In this document: in pieces, positions 50,368-59,697 of the stretch | How positions within the stretch are numbered: position 1 is the stretch's first letter | Layout of the letters: each line of letters opens with the position of its first letter | Assembly: GCA_012719175.1 (NCBI GenBank) | Contig: JAAYAX010000014.1 | Location: 1-64,000, forward strand | Source: Methanomassiliicoccus sp. | GTDB lineage: Archaea > Thermoplasmatota > Thermoplasmata > Methanomassiliicoccales > Methanomassiliicoccaceae | Direction: 5' to 3' | Length of the DNA: 64,000 nt | Made by a program: the position numbers and the translations under genes | Notes under the pieces: model-generated | Told to the model about the DNA's origin: nothing | Databases searched by the model: none | The model's input: only the letters and a program-made list of their open reading frames with translations

Positions 50368-53300
50368 ATGGGACGATGGGACGTCCGCCTCCTCGCTGCC
50401 ACCTACCGCCGGGTGGAGAACGATCAGTTGTCGATCGAGATGTACGGCACCTGCGATGATGGGCGCTCCATAACCGTTCGCTACACCGGCTTCGAGCCCT
50501 ACTTCGACGTGGTGGAGCCTACGCCCGCGGTCCTGGAGCAGTTGCGCAAGGACATTGATGTGCGCAGGATCGAGGAGCTGTCCATATTCTACAAGGGCAA
50601 GCTCCGCCCGTCCGCCAAGGTCTACGTGCGCTTCCCCTGGCTGGTCCCTGACTTCCGCTCCCGCCTGCGCCGGGACTTCGATGTCCTGGCGGCGGACATC
50701 CCCTTCCACCACCGCTTCCTCTATGACTTCGACATAAACGCCTGCATCCGGGTGTACGGCAAGGAGGGGGTGGGTGAGCAGCGAACCGACCTCATCGTGG
50801 ACATGGAAAAGGTGGAGGGGACGAACGCCCCCCATTTCGAGAACCTGCCTCCGTTCAACCCCGACCTCAAGGTCCTGTCCTTTGACGTGGAGAACGCCAT
50901 CAAAGACGGCACCATACTAACCATATGTTATGTGATCCGGGAGGGAGGGGAGCTGCGCGGGGGACCTCCCATCAGCGGTGACGAGAAGAACATCATCGAT
51001 GAGTTCACCAGGATCATCCAGGAGGAGGACCCCGACGTCATAACGGGCTACAACATCGATAACTACGACATCCCCACGGTGATGGAGCGGGCCAAGGTGG
51101 CCAAGGCCGGGAAGCTCGCCTGGGGCAGGGACCTGTCGGAGCCAAGGAAGGTGGGGCTGCGGGGCTGGAGGATCACAGGGCGACTTGTGGTGGACGCGTG
51201 GTGGGCGGCCAAGATGCAGCTACGTCCTAAGCAAGAGACGCTCAACCATGTGGCCAAGCTCACCCTGGGCGAAGAGAAGCTGGACGTGGAGCCGTCGAAG
51301 ATGGACGAAGAGTGGGAGCGCGACCGCAACAAGGTCATGCGCTACTGCCTCAAGGATGCCGAGCTGGCTCTGCGCATCCTCGAATACGTGGGCTCCCTGC
51401 GCCGGACCATGGACCTGGCCGCGGTGTCCAAGCTTCCCATGGACGACGTCCAGACCTCCGGAAACTCCTCCCTCATCGACTCCATCCTCATCCGCGAAGC
51501 CGACCGCGTCCCTCCACCGTTCGGCCCGGTGGGCGTCCCTCTCACGGGCAACTTCGATGACGAGGAGGAGGCTATCGAGGGCGGGTACGTGCACACCATC
51601 GAGCCGGGGCTATACCACTGGGTCGTGGTCCTGGACTTCAAGTCCATGTACCCGTCGCTCATCATTTCCAAGAACATCTGCTTCACCACCTTGAGCGAGG
51701 AAGGGACCATCGTGGCACCGACGGGGGTCAAGTTCCTCTCCAAGGAAGTGCGGGAGGGCCTGCTGCCCAAGATCCTCAAGGACCTCATGGCCCAGCGGGA
51801 TGACATCAAGAAGAAGATGAAGGTCACCACCGACCCTGATGAGCTGAGGTACTACGACGGCCTGCAGAACGCCGTTAAGATCCTAATGAACGCCGTCTAC
51901 GGCGTCTTCGCGTCCTCCTTCTACCGCTTCACCGACCGCAACATCGGGAGCGCCATCACCGCCTTCGCGCGCGAGACGGTCAAGACCCTCATCTCCCGTC
52001 TCGAGGAGGAAGGCCACAATGTCATCTATGGAGATAGCATAACTGCGGACAGGTTCGTGACCGTACTCGATCCGCAAGGAATGGTCCAGGTTAAGAACAT
52101 CGAGGAGCTGTTCGATCAGAACAAAGACAATATCATCATTCGTGGAGAAAAAGAGGTAATACCGCTCGAAGGGTACAGAGCGCTCTCCATGCTGCCATCG
52201 GGGCAGAGCACTTGGTCCGAAATAAAGGAGATCATAAGACACAGAACGGACAAGAAGATCTTCAGGGTCGGCCAGAAGTTCGGGGAGAGCGTAACCACGG
52301 AAGACCATTCCTTCATGACCTGGCAGGACGACAGGCTAGTGGAGACAAAACCCGTGAACATGCTGGGAAAGAGCATGATACGGGTGGAAAAGATCCCACC
52401 AGTCACGAAAGTAGAAACCCTCGACCTGTATGAGCTTCTCAAGCACTACTCGTACGAGAGCACATACAAGGGCTCAATAAAGAGGTCAGAGCTTAAGAGA
52501 GATGATGACCATGTCTGGTTCAGCTGGACCGTGAGGAAAGAGCCAGTTAAGCTGAGAAGGTTCATTGGAATAGGCACCCCTGAGTTTGAGGCGTTGTGCA
52601 GGATCCTTGGAGCATACATTGCAGAAGGAAGTAGTTCAACGATCGAGACCACCGCACGCAAAGGGGCCAGCATATCCAGTTCGGACATAGTGTGGCTGGA
52701 GCAATTACAGAAGGACTACTACCTGCTCTTCTCAGGTACGACCGCAAGCATTATCAGATCCAGCCGAGGAACAAGAAAATTAACTTACACTAATAGCCGT
52801 GGCAAAGTAACCGTCCAGTACGAAGACCACACCCATAAGCTACAGATGATGAACCAGATGGCAGCTGTGTTCTTCAAAGGACTGTGCGGACAGAAAAGCA
52901 AGGGAAAAAAGCTCCCCGAGTTCATATTCCACGTTGAAGACAGATACAAAAAAGGTCTGCTCGATGAAATGATAAAAGGGGACGGTTCCAGGATAACGAA
53001 CAGGAACCTTCCCTATTCGGACGAATATAAGGGATCCTTCTTCAAATATGAAACGAGGTCTCTGCAATTGGCCTGCGGTATCAGCCTGCTGCTCAACCAA
53101 CTGAACCAGAAGTACTCAATGAGGTTCAGGGAATGCAAGAACACTTACTGCATAACCACGACGCACAACAATTATAATAAAAATTTAAGAAGCCGTGTAG
53201 TGGAGGAAAAATACGATGGGTACGTGTACGACCTCTCGGTGGAAGGCACGCATTCCTTTGTAGACAGCTGTGGTCAGGTACTGCTCCACAACACGGACTC

Positions 53301-54060
53301 GCTTTTCGTGCAGTCCCCCCACAACGATCTGGATGGCACCGTGGCGTTCGGCACGGAGATCTCCGAGAGGTTCTCCCGGGAGATATCCCAGATGGAGTTC
53401 CAGAAGGTCCTGGAGCCATTGTTCTCCCACGGCAAGAAGAAGCGCTACGTGGGACGTTCGGTGTGGCCCGACCAGGAGCTCCTGGTCCGCGGGTATGAGA
53501 CCAGGCGCACCGACGCCTTCGACCTGCAAAGTGCTGTCCTCACTACGGTCTTCGAGAAGATACTGGACGGAAATACGGAGGAAGCGGTGCGCATAGCCCG
53601 TGAGAACGTGCAGCTAGCCATGGATTGCAAGGCCCCCGTGGAGTCCCTGGTCATCTCCCGCACCTGCAAGTCCTTCAACTCCTACAAGGACCCCGACTCC
53701 CAGGCCAACGTCCAGGCGGCCCGCAAGCTGATGGCCCTGGGCTACGATTTCATCCCCGGGATGAAGGTGTCATGGATCGTGACCGACTCCCGGAAGACGC
53801 CGCAGGAGGTCGAGCCCTACGTGAGCGGAAGGAAGTTCGAGCACCGCCCCGACTGCCGTTACTACGCGGAGAGGATAGCGCAGACCGCGGCGCGGGCGAC
53901 GGAGGTCTTCGGGTGGGGAGAGAAGGACCTGCTTACCGGCTCGCAGCAGGTTACCCTTTTTGATACCAATTTCGCAGGAGGATCCGATCCCGGGCGCAAG
54001 AGAAAGGAGCCAGAGGCGAAGCGTCCCAAGAAGAAGCTAGATCTACGGGATTTCATGTGA
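50368..54060 (+). CDS. Family B DNA polymerase with intein
   Basis: A 1230-residue precursor; the mature polymerase is 811 residues. Exo I is SFDVENA (D173 and E175); motif A DFKSMYPSLI (D423); motif B KILMNAVYGVFAS; motif C YGDTDS is split by an intein between D556 and T976. The C-terminus has a QVTLFDTNF stretch that may bind the PCNA clamp. The start is the ATG at 50368 (the longer frame upstream overlaps the GTPase gene). It is the replicative or repair polymerase of the archaeon; high-GC extein codons contrast with the A/T-rich intein. Confidence 0.93.
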   Translation: MGRWDVRLLAATYRRVENDQLSIEMYGTCDDGRSITVRYTGFEPYFDVVEPTPAVLEQLRKDIDVRRIEELSIFYKGKLRPSAKVYVRFPWLVPDFRSRLRRDFDVLAADIPFHHRFLYDFDINACIRVYGKEGVGEQRTDLIVDMEKVEGTNAPHFENLPPFNPDLKVLSFDVENAIKDGTILTICYVIREGGELRGGPPISGDEKNIIDEFTRIIQEEDPDVITGYNIDNYDIPTVMERAKVAKAGKLAWGRDLSEPRKVGLRGWRITGRLVVDAWWAAKMQLRPKQETLNHVAKLTLGEEKLDVEPSKMDEEWERDRNKVMRYCLKDAELALRILEYVGSLRRTMDLAAVSKLPMDDVQTSGNSSLIDSILIREADRVPPPFGPVGVPLTGNFDDEEEAIEGGYVHTIEPGLYHWVVVLDFKSMYPSLIISKNICFTTLSEEGTIVAPTGVKFLSKEVREGLLPKILKDLMAQRDDIKKKMKVTTDPDELRYYDGLQNAVKILMNAVYGVFASSFYRFTDRNIGSAITAFARETVKTLISRLEEEGHNVIYGDSITADRFVTVLDPQGMVQVKNIEELFDQNKDNIIIRGEKEVIPLEGYRALSMLPSGQSTWSEIKEIIRHRTDKKIFRVGQKFGESVTTEDHSFMTWQDDRLVETKPVNMLGKSMIRVEKIPPVTKVETLDLYELLKHYSYESTYKGSIKRSELKRDDDHVWFSWTVRKEPVKLRRFIGIGTPEFEALCRILGAYIAEGSSSTIETTARKGASISSSDIVWLEQLQKDYYLLFSGTTASIIRSSRGTRKLTYTNSRGKVTVQYEDHTHKLQMMNQMAAVFFKGLCGQKSKGKKLPEFIFHVEDRYKKGLLDEMIKGDGSRITNRNLPYSDEYKGSFFKYETRSLQLACGISLLLNQLNQKYSMRFRECKNTYCITTTHNNYNKNLRSRVVEEKYDGYVYDLSVEGTHSFVDSCGQVLLHNTDSLFVQSPHNDLDGTVAFGTEISERFSREISQMEFQKVLEPLFSHGKKKRYVGRSVWPDQELLVRGYETRRTDAFDLQSAVLTTVFEKILDGNTEEAVRIARENVQLAMDCKAPVESLVISRTCKSFNSYKDPDSQANVQAARKLMALGYDFIPGMKVSWIVTDSRKTPQEVEPYVSGRKFEHRPDCRYYAERIAQTAARATEVFGWGEKDLLTGSQQVTLFDTNFAGGSDPGRKRKEPEAKRPKKKLDLRDFM
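52036..53292 (+). other. Intein with LAGLIDADG homing endonuclease
   Basis: A 419-residue insertion inside polymerase motif C. It starts with serine (SITADRFVTVL, splice block A), with block B near GESVTTEDHSFMTW, and ends YVYDLSVEGTHSFVDSCGQV then LLHN, with a following threonine, the standard Ser...HN/Thr arrangement. Endonuclease motifs: LGAYIAEGS (residues 191-199) and GLLDEMIKGDG (307-317). This is the known pol-c insertion site of archaeal PolB. The AT-rich codons, unlike the flanking extein, point to horizontal arrival. Confidence 0.93.
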
Positions 54061-54116
54061 TAATCTCAGAGCCAGACATCCGACGGAAAGGCCTTTTTCC
54101 CACTTGAATATCCAAG

Positions 54117-54593
54117 ATGGAAAACCACGCAGATACGTTTAAACTCCTGCCCTCAATTTTTCGTTCGGGTTTCGAATTGATAGGCAAGCTTGAAGTCATC
54201 GGAGAGTGGGGAGCAGACGGCTTCCTTCAAGAGGTCGAAGAGCGCAGGATAATGGACATTAAGGGCTTGAAGAAAGAGATCAAACAGAAGGTCTATGAGC
54301 TCGATATGCAGCTCCTCCTCGCAGGTCTACCCACTATCCTGGGGATCCATCAAGATGCTGGCGAGAAGAGGTTCTCTTTGGAAGTGCACGTACCTCTGAT
54401 GTTGGATGATGAGTCCGAGTACGATCTGGACATGCTCCAGAGAAGGGCTATGGCCCTGAGATCCCTGAAGCAGAGAGGGTATTACCTCGAGAACCACCGC
54501 GAGGGCTTCGTGAAGTGCTTCGTGGAGGGTTTGCTGAGCGAGCTCGAGGGAGAGCTGTCCTTCGTAGAGGAAGCTTTGGTAGCCCCAGATTAA
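54117..54593 (+). CDS. Hypothetical protein
   Basis: A 158-residue soluble protein, mostly helical, starting MENHADTFKLLPSIFRSGFE. Charged helices (KGLKKEIKQKVYELDMQLLL) and no cysteine clusters or membrane segments. I do not recognise the family. It lies 56 bases after the polymerase gene on the same strand and has no clear ribosome binding site. Codon use is like the neighbours, so it is probably a real gene. Confidence 0.6.
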   Translation: MENHADTFKLLPSIFRSGFELIGKLEVIGEWGADGFLQEVEERRIMDIKGLKKEIKQKVYELDMQLLLAGLPTILGIHQDAGEKRFSLEVHVPLMLDDESEYDLDMLQRRAMALRSLKQRGYYLENHREGFVKCFVEGLLSELEGELSFVEEALVAPD

Positions 54594-54659
54594 CCATAAG
54601 GGCCTGTCCCCTCTCCAATAATCGCTGTCCCCGATAAGTTTAATAACGACAGGTGTTTT

Positions 54660-54754
54660 GTCGGACCCTAGTCACGAGATCATATCTCGTCGGAGATGTG
54701 CCCCCCTAAAGGGGGTGAATCCATAAACGCCGCTCACGCGGCATGGTGATGCAA
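54660..54754 (+). promoter_or_regulatory. Hairpin-rich 5' leader of L15e
   Basis: Three hairpins follow one another: ACGAGAT-CAT-ATCTCGT (54674-54690), CCCCC-CTAAA-GGGGG (54701-54715) and GCCGC-TCAC-GCGGC (54729-54742), the last touching the first ATG at 54743. This is unusual order in a short leader and may bind a protein or small molecule. The promoter is likely upstream, near TTTAATAACG (about 54637). Confidence 0.6.
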
Positions 54755-55402
54755 ATGACCACGAATCAGGAGACAGCGCCCGCGGTCGAAGCTGAAGAGA
54801 AGAAGACCGTTAAGGGCAAGAACATGTACCATTTTATCGCCGAGGCCTGGAACCGCCCCTCTGACACCTATGTCAAGGACCTGCAGTGGGAGAGGCTCAT
54901 CGAATGGCGCCGGGAAGAGAACTTCATCAAGCTGGACCACCCCACCCGGTTGGACCGCGCCCGCAAGCTGGGCTTCAAGGCCAAGCAGGGCATCATCGTC
55001 GTTCGGGGACGCGTCCGCAAGGGCTCCCTAAGGCGCCACCAGATCCGCAAGGGCCGCCGTGCCAAGCGCCGCGGTATCAATAAGATCACTATGGGCAAGA
55101 GCCTTCAGAGGATCGCCGAGGAGCGTGCCGCCAAGAGGTACCCCAACATGGAGGTCCTCAACTCCTACTGGGTAGGAATGGACGGCCAGCACGAGTGGTT
55201 CGAGATCATAATGGTCGACCCCCACCACCCCGTCATCAAGGCGGATAAGACCATCAATTGGATCTGCTCGTCCAAGCAGAAGAAGCGTGTCTTCCGTGGC
55301 CTGACCGCCGCTGGTAAGGCCGGCCGCGGCCTAAAGTGGAAGGGTAAGGGTGCCGAGAAGGTCCGCCCCTCCATAAAGGCTCACAACCGCACCGGAAAGT
55401 AA
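54755..55402 (+). CDS. 50S ribosomal protein L15e
   Basis: A 215-residue L15e: NMYHFIAEAWNRPSDTYVKD, DHPTRLDRARKLGFKAKQGI, RGRVRKGSLRRHQIRKGRRA, and VDPHHPVIKADKTINWICSS. The ATG at 54755 is preferred because GGTGATG (54745-54751) sits at ideal spacing before it; an in-frame ATG at 54743 adds four residues and lies at the foot of the third leader hairpin. The acidic, variable N-terminus is longer than in many L15e. Confidence 0.92.
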   Translation: MTTNQETAPAVEAEEKKTVKGKNMYHFIAEAWNRPSDTYVKDLQWERLIEWRREENFIKLDHPTRLDRARKLGFKAKQGIIVVRGRVRKGSLRRHQIRKGRRAKRRGINKITMGKSLQRIAEERAAKRYPNMEVLNSYWVGMDGQHEWFEIIMVDPHHPVIKADKTINWICSSKQKKRVFRGLTAAGKAGRGLKWKGKGAEKVRPSIKAHNRTGK

Positions 55403-55458
55403 GGGCTAGGCCCTTCTTCTCAATCTTTTACCCTTCATATTTTTATTATTGACCTCGA

Positions 55459-58400
55459 TCAAAGCGTCTTTCCCTTCTTTCGCGTCAGGGCGTAGGCTAC
55501 CACACCCACGGCCGCAATGGCTCCCGCGATGATGACCGCAGGGGGGAGCCAGGAGAACTGATTGGAACTTAGATCGACGATCTTGTCCCCGACATCGAGG
55601 TCCTGACCCGCCTTCACGTCCACCGGGTACACCGCATCCTCGGATCCGTCCACATGAACGGTCAAGTTGTAGACACCGGACATGACTTCAATGGTGAAGG
55701 TCCCGTCCTCGGCCGTGGTCACGCTCACGTTGCCGATGGTCACCATAGCAGCTGAGATGGGATTGCCGGAGGGGTCCACCACCCTCCCGTGGACGCTTCC
55801 CATTCCCATGGTGCTGAACGGAAGGACCATCGTGCCGGAACCTTTGCCGGAGAGATCGTTGGCGCTCAGCCTTATCTGGTACTCGGTGGCCTCCTGCAAG
55901 CTCACCGTGGGAGTGACCAATAGATCATCCCCCGACCATGTGACAGTAGCAGGAAAGGTGGTGGTCCAATTAAGGGAACTGTGGTCCATGGCCTTGGAGA
56001 ACTTCACCAAAATGGGGGAGCTTAGGGGCAGGTTCTCGTTCTCCAGCATGAAAGCGTAAGGCAGGGTGGTGTCTATGGTGAAATACCGGACCACGGTGGT
56101 GACATGTCCGAACCGGTCAGTGGCGCGCAGGGTCAGGTTGTGCTCCCCATCGATCAGCGAGTTCAGAAGTTCATAGCTCTTACCCGTGACGTTCACCCAG
56201 GGCCCTCCGTCGAAGGACCTTTCCATTGAGATCACGCTCACGTTGTCGGAGACCTCCCAAGCGACGTAGATATCGCCCTGGTGCTGGGCAGAGCCTTCCT
56301 CGGGGGCGGTGATGCTGAGCTCCGGCGGGGTGCTGTCCACGATTATGACGTTGGAAGCGTAGGCGCGGTTCCCGGCTCCGTCCACGGAGGTGACGTTGAT
56401 CACGTGCATCCCCTCTGTCAATGCCGTAGAGAAGGTGAACCACTCCGCATTGGAGTAAATCCTGACCGTCCGACCGTCGATACGTATGGTGTCGTTGTGC
56501 GTTCCCGAGCCCACCTCCACAATGCGCGCCTCAATGCTGACCGTTTCCTCCCCGAGAACGGCACCATGGGGCGGCAAGAGGGTTACGATCGGGCGGCTCA
56601 CGTCGACACTGAAGTTCACGTTCCTCTGCACCATGTTCCCGGCGCGGTCGTATGCCCGAACGGCAACCTCATGTTCTCCCGCCGCTAGGTTGTCAGTGCT
56701 CGCGGATGTCTCCAGGGAAACGTTCTGCAGCGGCCCTCCATCCCACCCTATCTCGAAGTGGGACATACCGCCAACGTCCACCGCCGACCACGTGACGGTC
56801 ACCGAGGAAGATGGAATCCAGCTGTCTGCCACCGGGCCAGTTATGGTTAGCTCCGGTGGCACGTTGTCCAGTTGGGAGCCCGTTCCTGACCAGGTTATGT
56901 TGTCCACCCAACCGCAACCGCCCCCGTCCCCTCCCCGCTCCAATGACCAGCGCAGGGCCGTCTGCCCAGCCGTAATCTCCAAGGCGACGTGCCTCCAATC
57001 GGTCACCCCGGTCAGCCTCTCCACCTCCACGCTGTTGGACTCGAAGACGAGCACGTCGGACATGTACTGGCTGTCCATCCTCCAATCGAAGCTTAGGTTC
57101 CCTGAGCCATAGAGCCCCAGGGTCAGCCAAGAGGTGGAGGCTTGGGCCACATCCCCGCTCTGGAGGGACCACGGGCCCTTGGTGGATGTCAGGTTGGTCA
57201 CTGCCCAATAGGCGCCGCCGCCTGTGCTCAGGTACAGGTCCCCAGCATCGGCCGCAGCGGGCAGGCCGACGATGGAGTAGCTCCATAGGACCGAGCGCAC
57301 CCCCTCGATCGGAGAGGCGGGGACGTCCGGGGATGGTTCGCTCACCTGACTGGGGCTACCCGGGACATAGCCCTCCGAGTACAGCTCGGTGCGGAAGGAG
57401 GAGCAGGTGCCCTCGAGGAAGCTGGTGGAAGTGAGGACGAAGGTGTTGAGCCCTGACTGGAACTCACCCCACAGGTCCGTCAGGTCCGCGCATATGAAGT
57501 CCGGGAGGTTCCTGGTGCTGGAGATATAGAAAGGAGCGACGAAGCTATAACCTCCTTGAAGAGATATGTTTATGCCGCCGTTCTGCTGCTGCGAGGAGGA
57601 GTAATGCCATACGCCCAGCAGTCGAGGTTGGTAGTGCTCGATGTCGGTCATGTACATGAGCTGGTTGTCCGCGCCCGTCCTCTTGAGGGCCTCATAGGTG
57701 ATCCAGTAGTACCCATCGTCAAGGTAGTTGCCCCAGGAGTTGACCACTTTGAAAGCTCCAACCTCCCCCTCGACCTCGATGTCATCATCATAGCCCACGA
57801 TGGTCTGGGCATGGTTCAGCTCGGAGTAGATGTACTCCTCCGAGGTGATCACCATGTCCTCCACGGTCTCGTTGGCCCCCTCGTCCTCCAGGACCTTGGC
57901 GTCAAGGGTGAAGCAGACCGGGGTGCCGGACCTCACCACCGTGCGTATCTGGTCGATCGTTCCCTTCCAGTTGGAGGTGTCGAAACCTATGCTCTCGACG
58001 GTCGATGCGCGGTGCATCGGAGCATCCCGAAAGGCCTCCTCGGACCCCCAGTATAGGTAATTGTTCGCTACGCTGCGATCTCCATCATAGGGCATGGCGC
58101 TCCATGTGGCCCCTCCCCAAGTGCACAGCACCTGCCCGATGTCACCGATCCAGGAGCCCAGGTCCGTGCCCCCGTTGGCCTTGCTGTAGGTCCAAGCGGG
58201 ACTCATCAGATGTTCGGGGTTCCCCTCGCTGGCATCGATCCATCCGTTGTCCTTGGCCTCGAGATATCCGTAACAGTAGTAGGCCATGGCCCACGCGGAG
58301 CAGCTCCCCACCGCTCCCTGATCGCCCACCGCCGGGAAGCATGGGTCGCTGGATAGGTCCCATCGGGGATCAGCGGTGATGCCGCCGGCAGCAAAATCCC

Positions 58401-58737
58401 TCACCACCAGGTTTCCTACCATAGCATCGTAGGCCCCCTCCGTGGGAGGGGCATAGCCGGTCCCGTACCCCCCGATCACGGCATTATAATCAACGCTCGG
58501 ATCGTAGACCCCCAGGACGTCCTTGAGGCTCTCCACCTCCTTTTGGGTGATAAAGTGGTACCCCTCAGGAAAAGCGTCCTCACCTTGATCCAAGAGGTGC
58601 ATGCCTAAGGGGATCGTTAATGTTGATAACACTGCTACCAGGGCCACCACCAGTGACACCGACCGTAGAGAGCGCCGTTCCTTCAAGGTTGACCAGGCGC
58701 TAAACACATCTCCGGATTTCAACCTATCGAGAAACAT
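55459..58737 (-). CDS. Second giant papain-like surface protease
   Basis: A 1092-residue protein with an N-terminal membrane or signal segment (SVSLVVALVAVLSTLTIP), then a C1A peptidase domain: Q140, C146 (DQGAVGSCSAWA), histidine in ELNHAQTIVGYDDD and asparagine in VVNSWGNYLDDGYYWITYEA. A lectin-like domain, jelly-roll region, several Ig-like repeats, a carboxypeptidase-regulatory-like domain and a C-terminal membrane helix (LPPAVIIAGAIAAVGVVAYA) with KKGK tail follow. It is paralogous to 33742-37860, sharing the propeptide-like HFITQKEVESLKDVLGVYD pattern and even the same catalytic position. The start is set to the ATG at 58737 (58800 adds basic residues without features). Confidence 0.88.
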   Translation of the reverse strand: MFLDRLKSGDVFSAWSTLKERRSLRSVSLVVALVAVLSTLTIPLGMHLLDQGEDAFPEGYHFITQKEVESLKDVLGVYDPSVDYNAVIGGYGTGYAPPTEGAYDAMVGNLVVRDFAAGGITADPRWDLSSDPCFPAVGDQGAVGSCSAWAMAYYCYGYLEAKDNGWIDASEGNPEHLMSPAWTYSKANGGTDLGSWIGDIGQVLCTWGGATWSAMPYDGDRSVANNYLYWGSEEAFRDAPMHRASTVESIGFDTSNWKGTIDQIRTVVRSGTPVCFTLDAKVLEDEGANETVEDMVITSEEYIYSELNHAQTIVGYDDDIEVEGEVGAFKVVNSWGNYLDDGYYWITYEALKRTGADNQLMYMTDIEHYQPRLLGVWHYSSSQQQNGGINISLQGGYSFVAPFYISSTRNLPDFICADLTDLWGEFQSGLNTFVLTSTSFLEGTCSSFRTELYSEGYVPGSPSQVSEPSPDVPASPIEGVRSVLWSYSIVGLPAAADAGDLYLSTGGGAYWAVTNLTSTKGPWSLQSGDVAQASTSWLTLGLYGSGNLSFDWRMDSQYMSDVLVFESNSVEVERLTGVTDWRHVALEITAGQTALRWSLERGGDGGGCGWVDNITWSGTGSQLDNVPPELTITGPVADSWIPSSSVTVTWSAVDVGGMSHFEIGWDGGPLQNVSLETSASTDNLAAGEHEVAVRAYDRAGNMVQRNVNFSVDVSRPIVTLLPPHGAVLGEETVSIEARIVEVGSGTHNDTIRIDGRTVRIYSNAEWFTFSTALTEGMHVINVTSVDGAGNRAYASNVIIVDSTPPELSITAPEEGSAQHQGDIYVAWEVSDNVSVISMERSFDGGPWVNVTGKSYELLNSLIDGEHNLTLRATDRFGHVTTVVRYFTIDTTLPYAFMLENENLPLSSPILVKFSKAMDHSSLNWTTTFPATVTWSGDDLLVTPTVSLQEATEYQIRLSANDLSGKGSGTMVLPFSTMGMGSVHGRVVDPSGNPISAAMVTIGNVSVTTAEDGTFTIEVMSGVYNLTVHVDGSEDAVYPVDVKAGQDLDVGDKIVDLSSNQFSWLPPAVIIAGAIAAVGVVAYALTRKKGKTL

Positions 58738-58750
58738 TCGTGGTGGAGGC

Positions 58751-59617
58751 TCAAGTACCAGGGCCCGACCGCACCTTCTCCAGGTGCGTGAGGACCTCAT
58801 CCTCCTCCATGGCCATGAGGGGGAAGAAGGCGGGGGGTTCCGAAGGCAGTGCCCTTATGGCCTCCATCTCCTTCAGCGTACAGCCGTAGACCACCGCCAG
58901 GGCCTTGGACTCCCGCACCGTCCGGGGTAGGTCGGAGCTTATCACCACCTTCAGCTTGGGGTCCCATTCCTTGAGCAGGAAAAAGGGCGCGGACGGGGAG
59001 GGAGCGTGCACTATCACGCGGCAGCCCCGCTTCATCAGCATCCACGCTGCCAGGGCGTCCCTTTCATCCTCTACCACGGCCACTACCTTTCCTTGGCTGC
59101 CCATGGGCAGGCCTCCCGGGCCGGAGAGGTACTCGCTGAACAGGTACGCCTTCTTCTCCCTTACCTCCACGTAGAAGGTGACGTCAGGCCGGGTGAGATC
59201 GACCCTCACGCCCTTATCCTCGTTGGCGAGGAATATGGCAGAACCGACCTCCCTCCCCACGTCCATGCTCTTGTAGGGGTGGTTCCCCTCCCTGCGGGCC
59301 TTGACGGCGAAGGATTGGCCCTCCTTCAACACCTGCCGGGAGTATTCGGCGGCCAGACGCTGCATCTCCTCCATGGCGCTGTCCCCCACCAGGGCCGGGG
59401 ATACCGAGGCCACGCCGAACACCCTTCGGATGATAGGAAGGGCGTCCACGATCCGGTCGGTGGTGACGTATATCCTACCCTGCTCGGAGGTCACCAATGC
59501 CTCCAGACCATGGGAGGCCAGGGCGGTGAGCATGTTGTCTATCAGGATGCTCTCGAAATACCGCCGCACGCCGGTGCTCTTCAGCCCTACCTCCGCGTAC
59601 CGCACCAGGATGACGTC
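58751..59617 (-). CDS. ThiI-like protein with degenerate PP-loop
   Basis: A 288-residue protein with the N-terminal NFLD and THUMP domains of tRNA 4-thiouridine synthase ThiI (DVILVRYAEVGLKSTGVRR, EQGRIYVTTDRIVDALPIIR, FAVKARREGNHPYKSMDVGR). After GSQGKVVAVV the expected SGGIDSPVAAW-type PP-loop reads VEDERDALAAWMLMKRGC, so the ATP-binding SGGxDS is lost. It may only bind tRNA or act as a partner. The GTG at 59617 is preferred over the ATG at 59665, since the TATA box (59666-59675) would place the start of transcription downstream of that ATG. Confidence 0.72.
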   Translation of the reverse strand, partial: DVILVRYAEVGLKSTGVRRYFESILIDNMLTALASHGLEALVTSEQGRIYVTTDRIVDALPIIRRVFGVASVSPALVGDSAMEEMQRLAAEYSRQVLKEGQSFAVKARREGNHPYKSMDVGREVGSAIFLANEDKGVRVDLTRPDVTFYVEVREKKAYLFSEYLSGPGGLPMGSQGKVVAVVEDERDALAAWMLMKRGCRVIVHAPSPSAPFFLLKEWDPKLKVVISSDLPRTVRESKALAVVYGCTLKEMEAIRALPSEPPAFFPLMAMEEDEVLTHLEKVRSGPGT

Positions 59618-59665
59618 CACAATCGCGTGATGTAGGCCCCGGTTATAGATGTTTCTAGGGACCAT

Positions 59666-59675
59666 GAATATAAGG
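59666..59675. promoter_or_regulatory. Shared TATA element of divergent ThiI-like and TauE genes
   Basis: GAATATAAGG sits about 28 bases before the TauE ATG (59698) on the plus strand, giving a near-leaderless mRNA, and on the minus strand reads CCTTATATTC, about 50 bases before the GTG of the ThiI-like gene. Confidence 0.5.
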
Positions 59676-59697
59676 GACCGACGGCCTTCGCTGGTGC

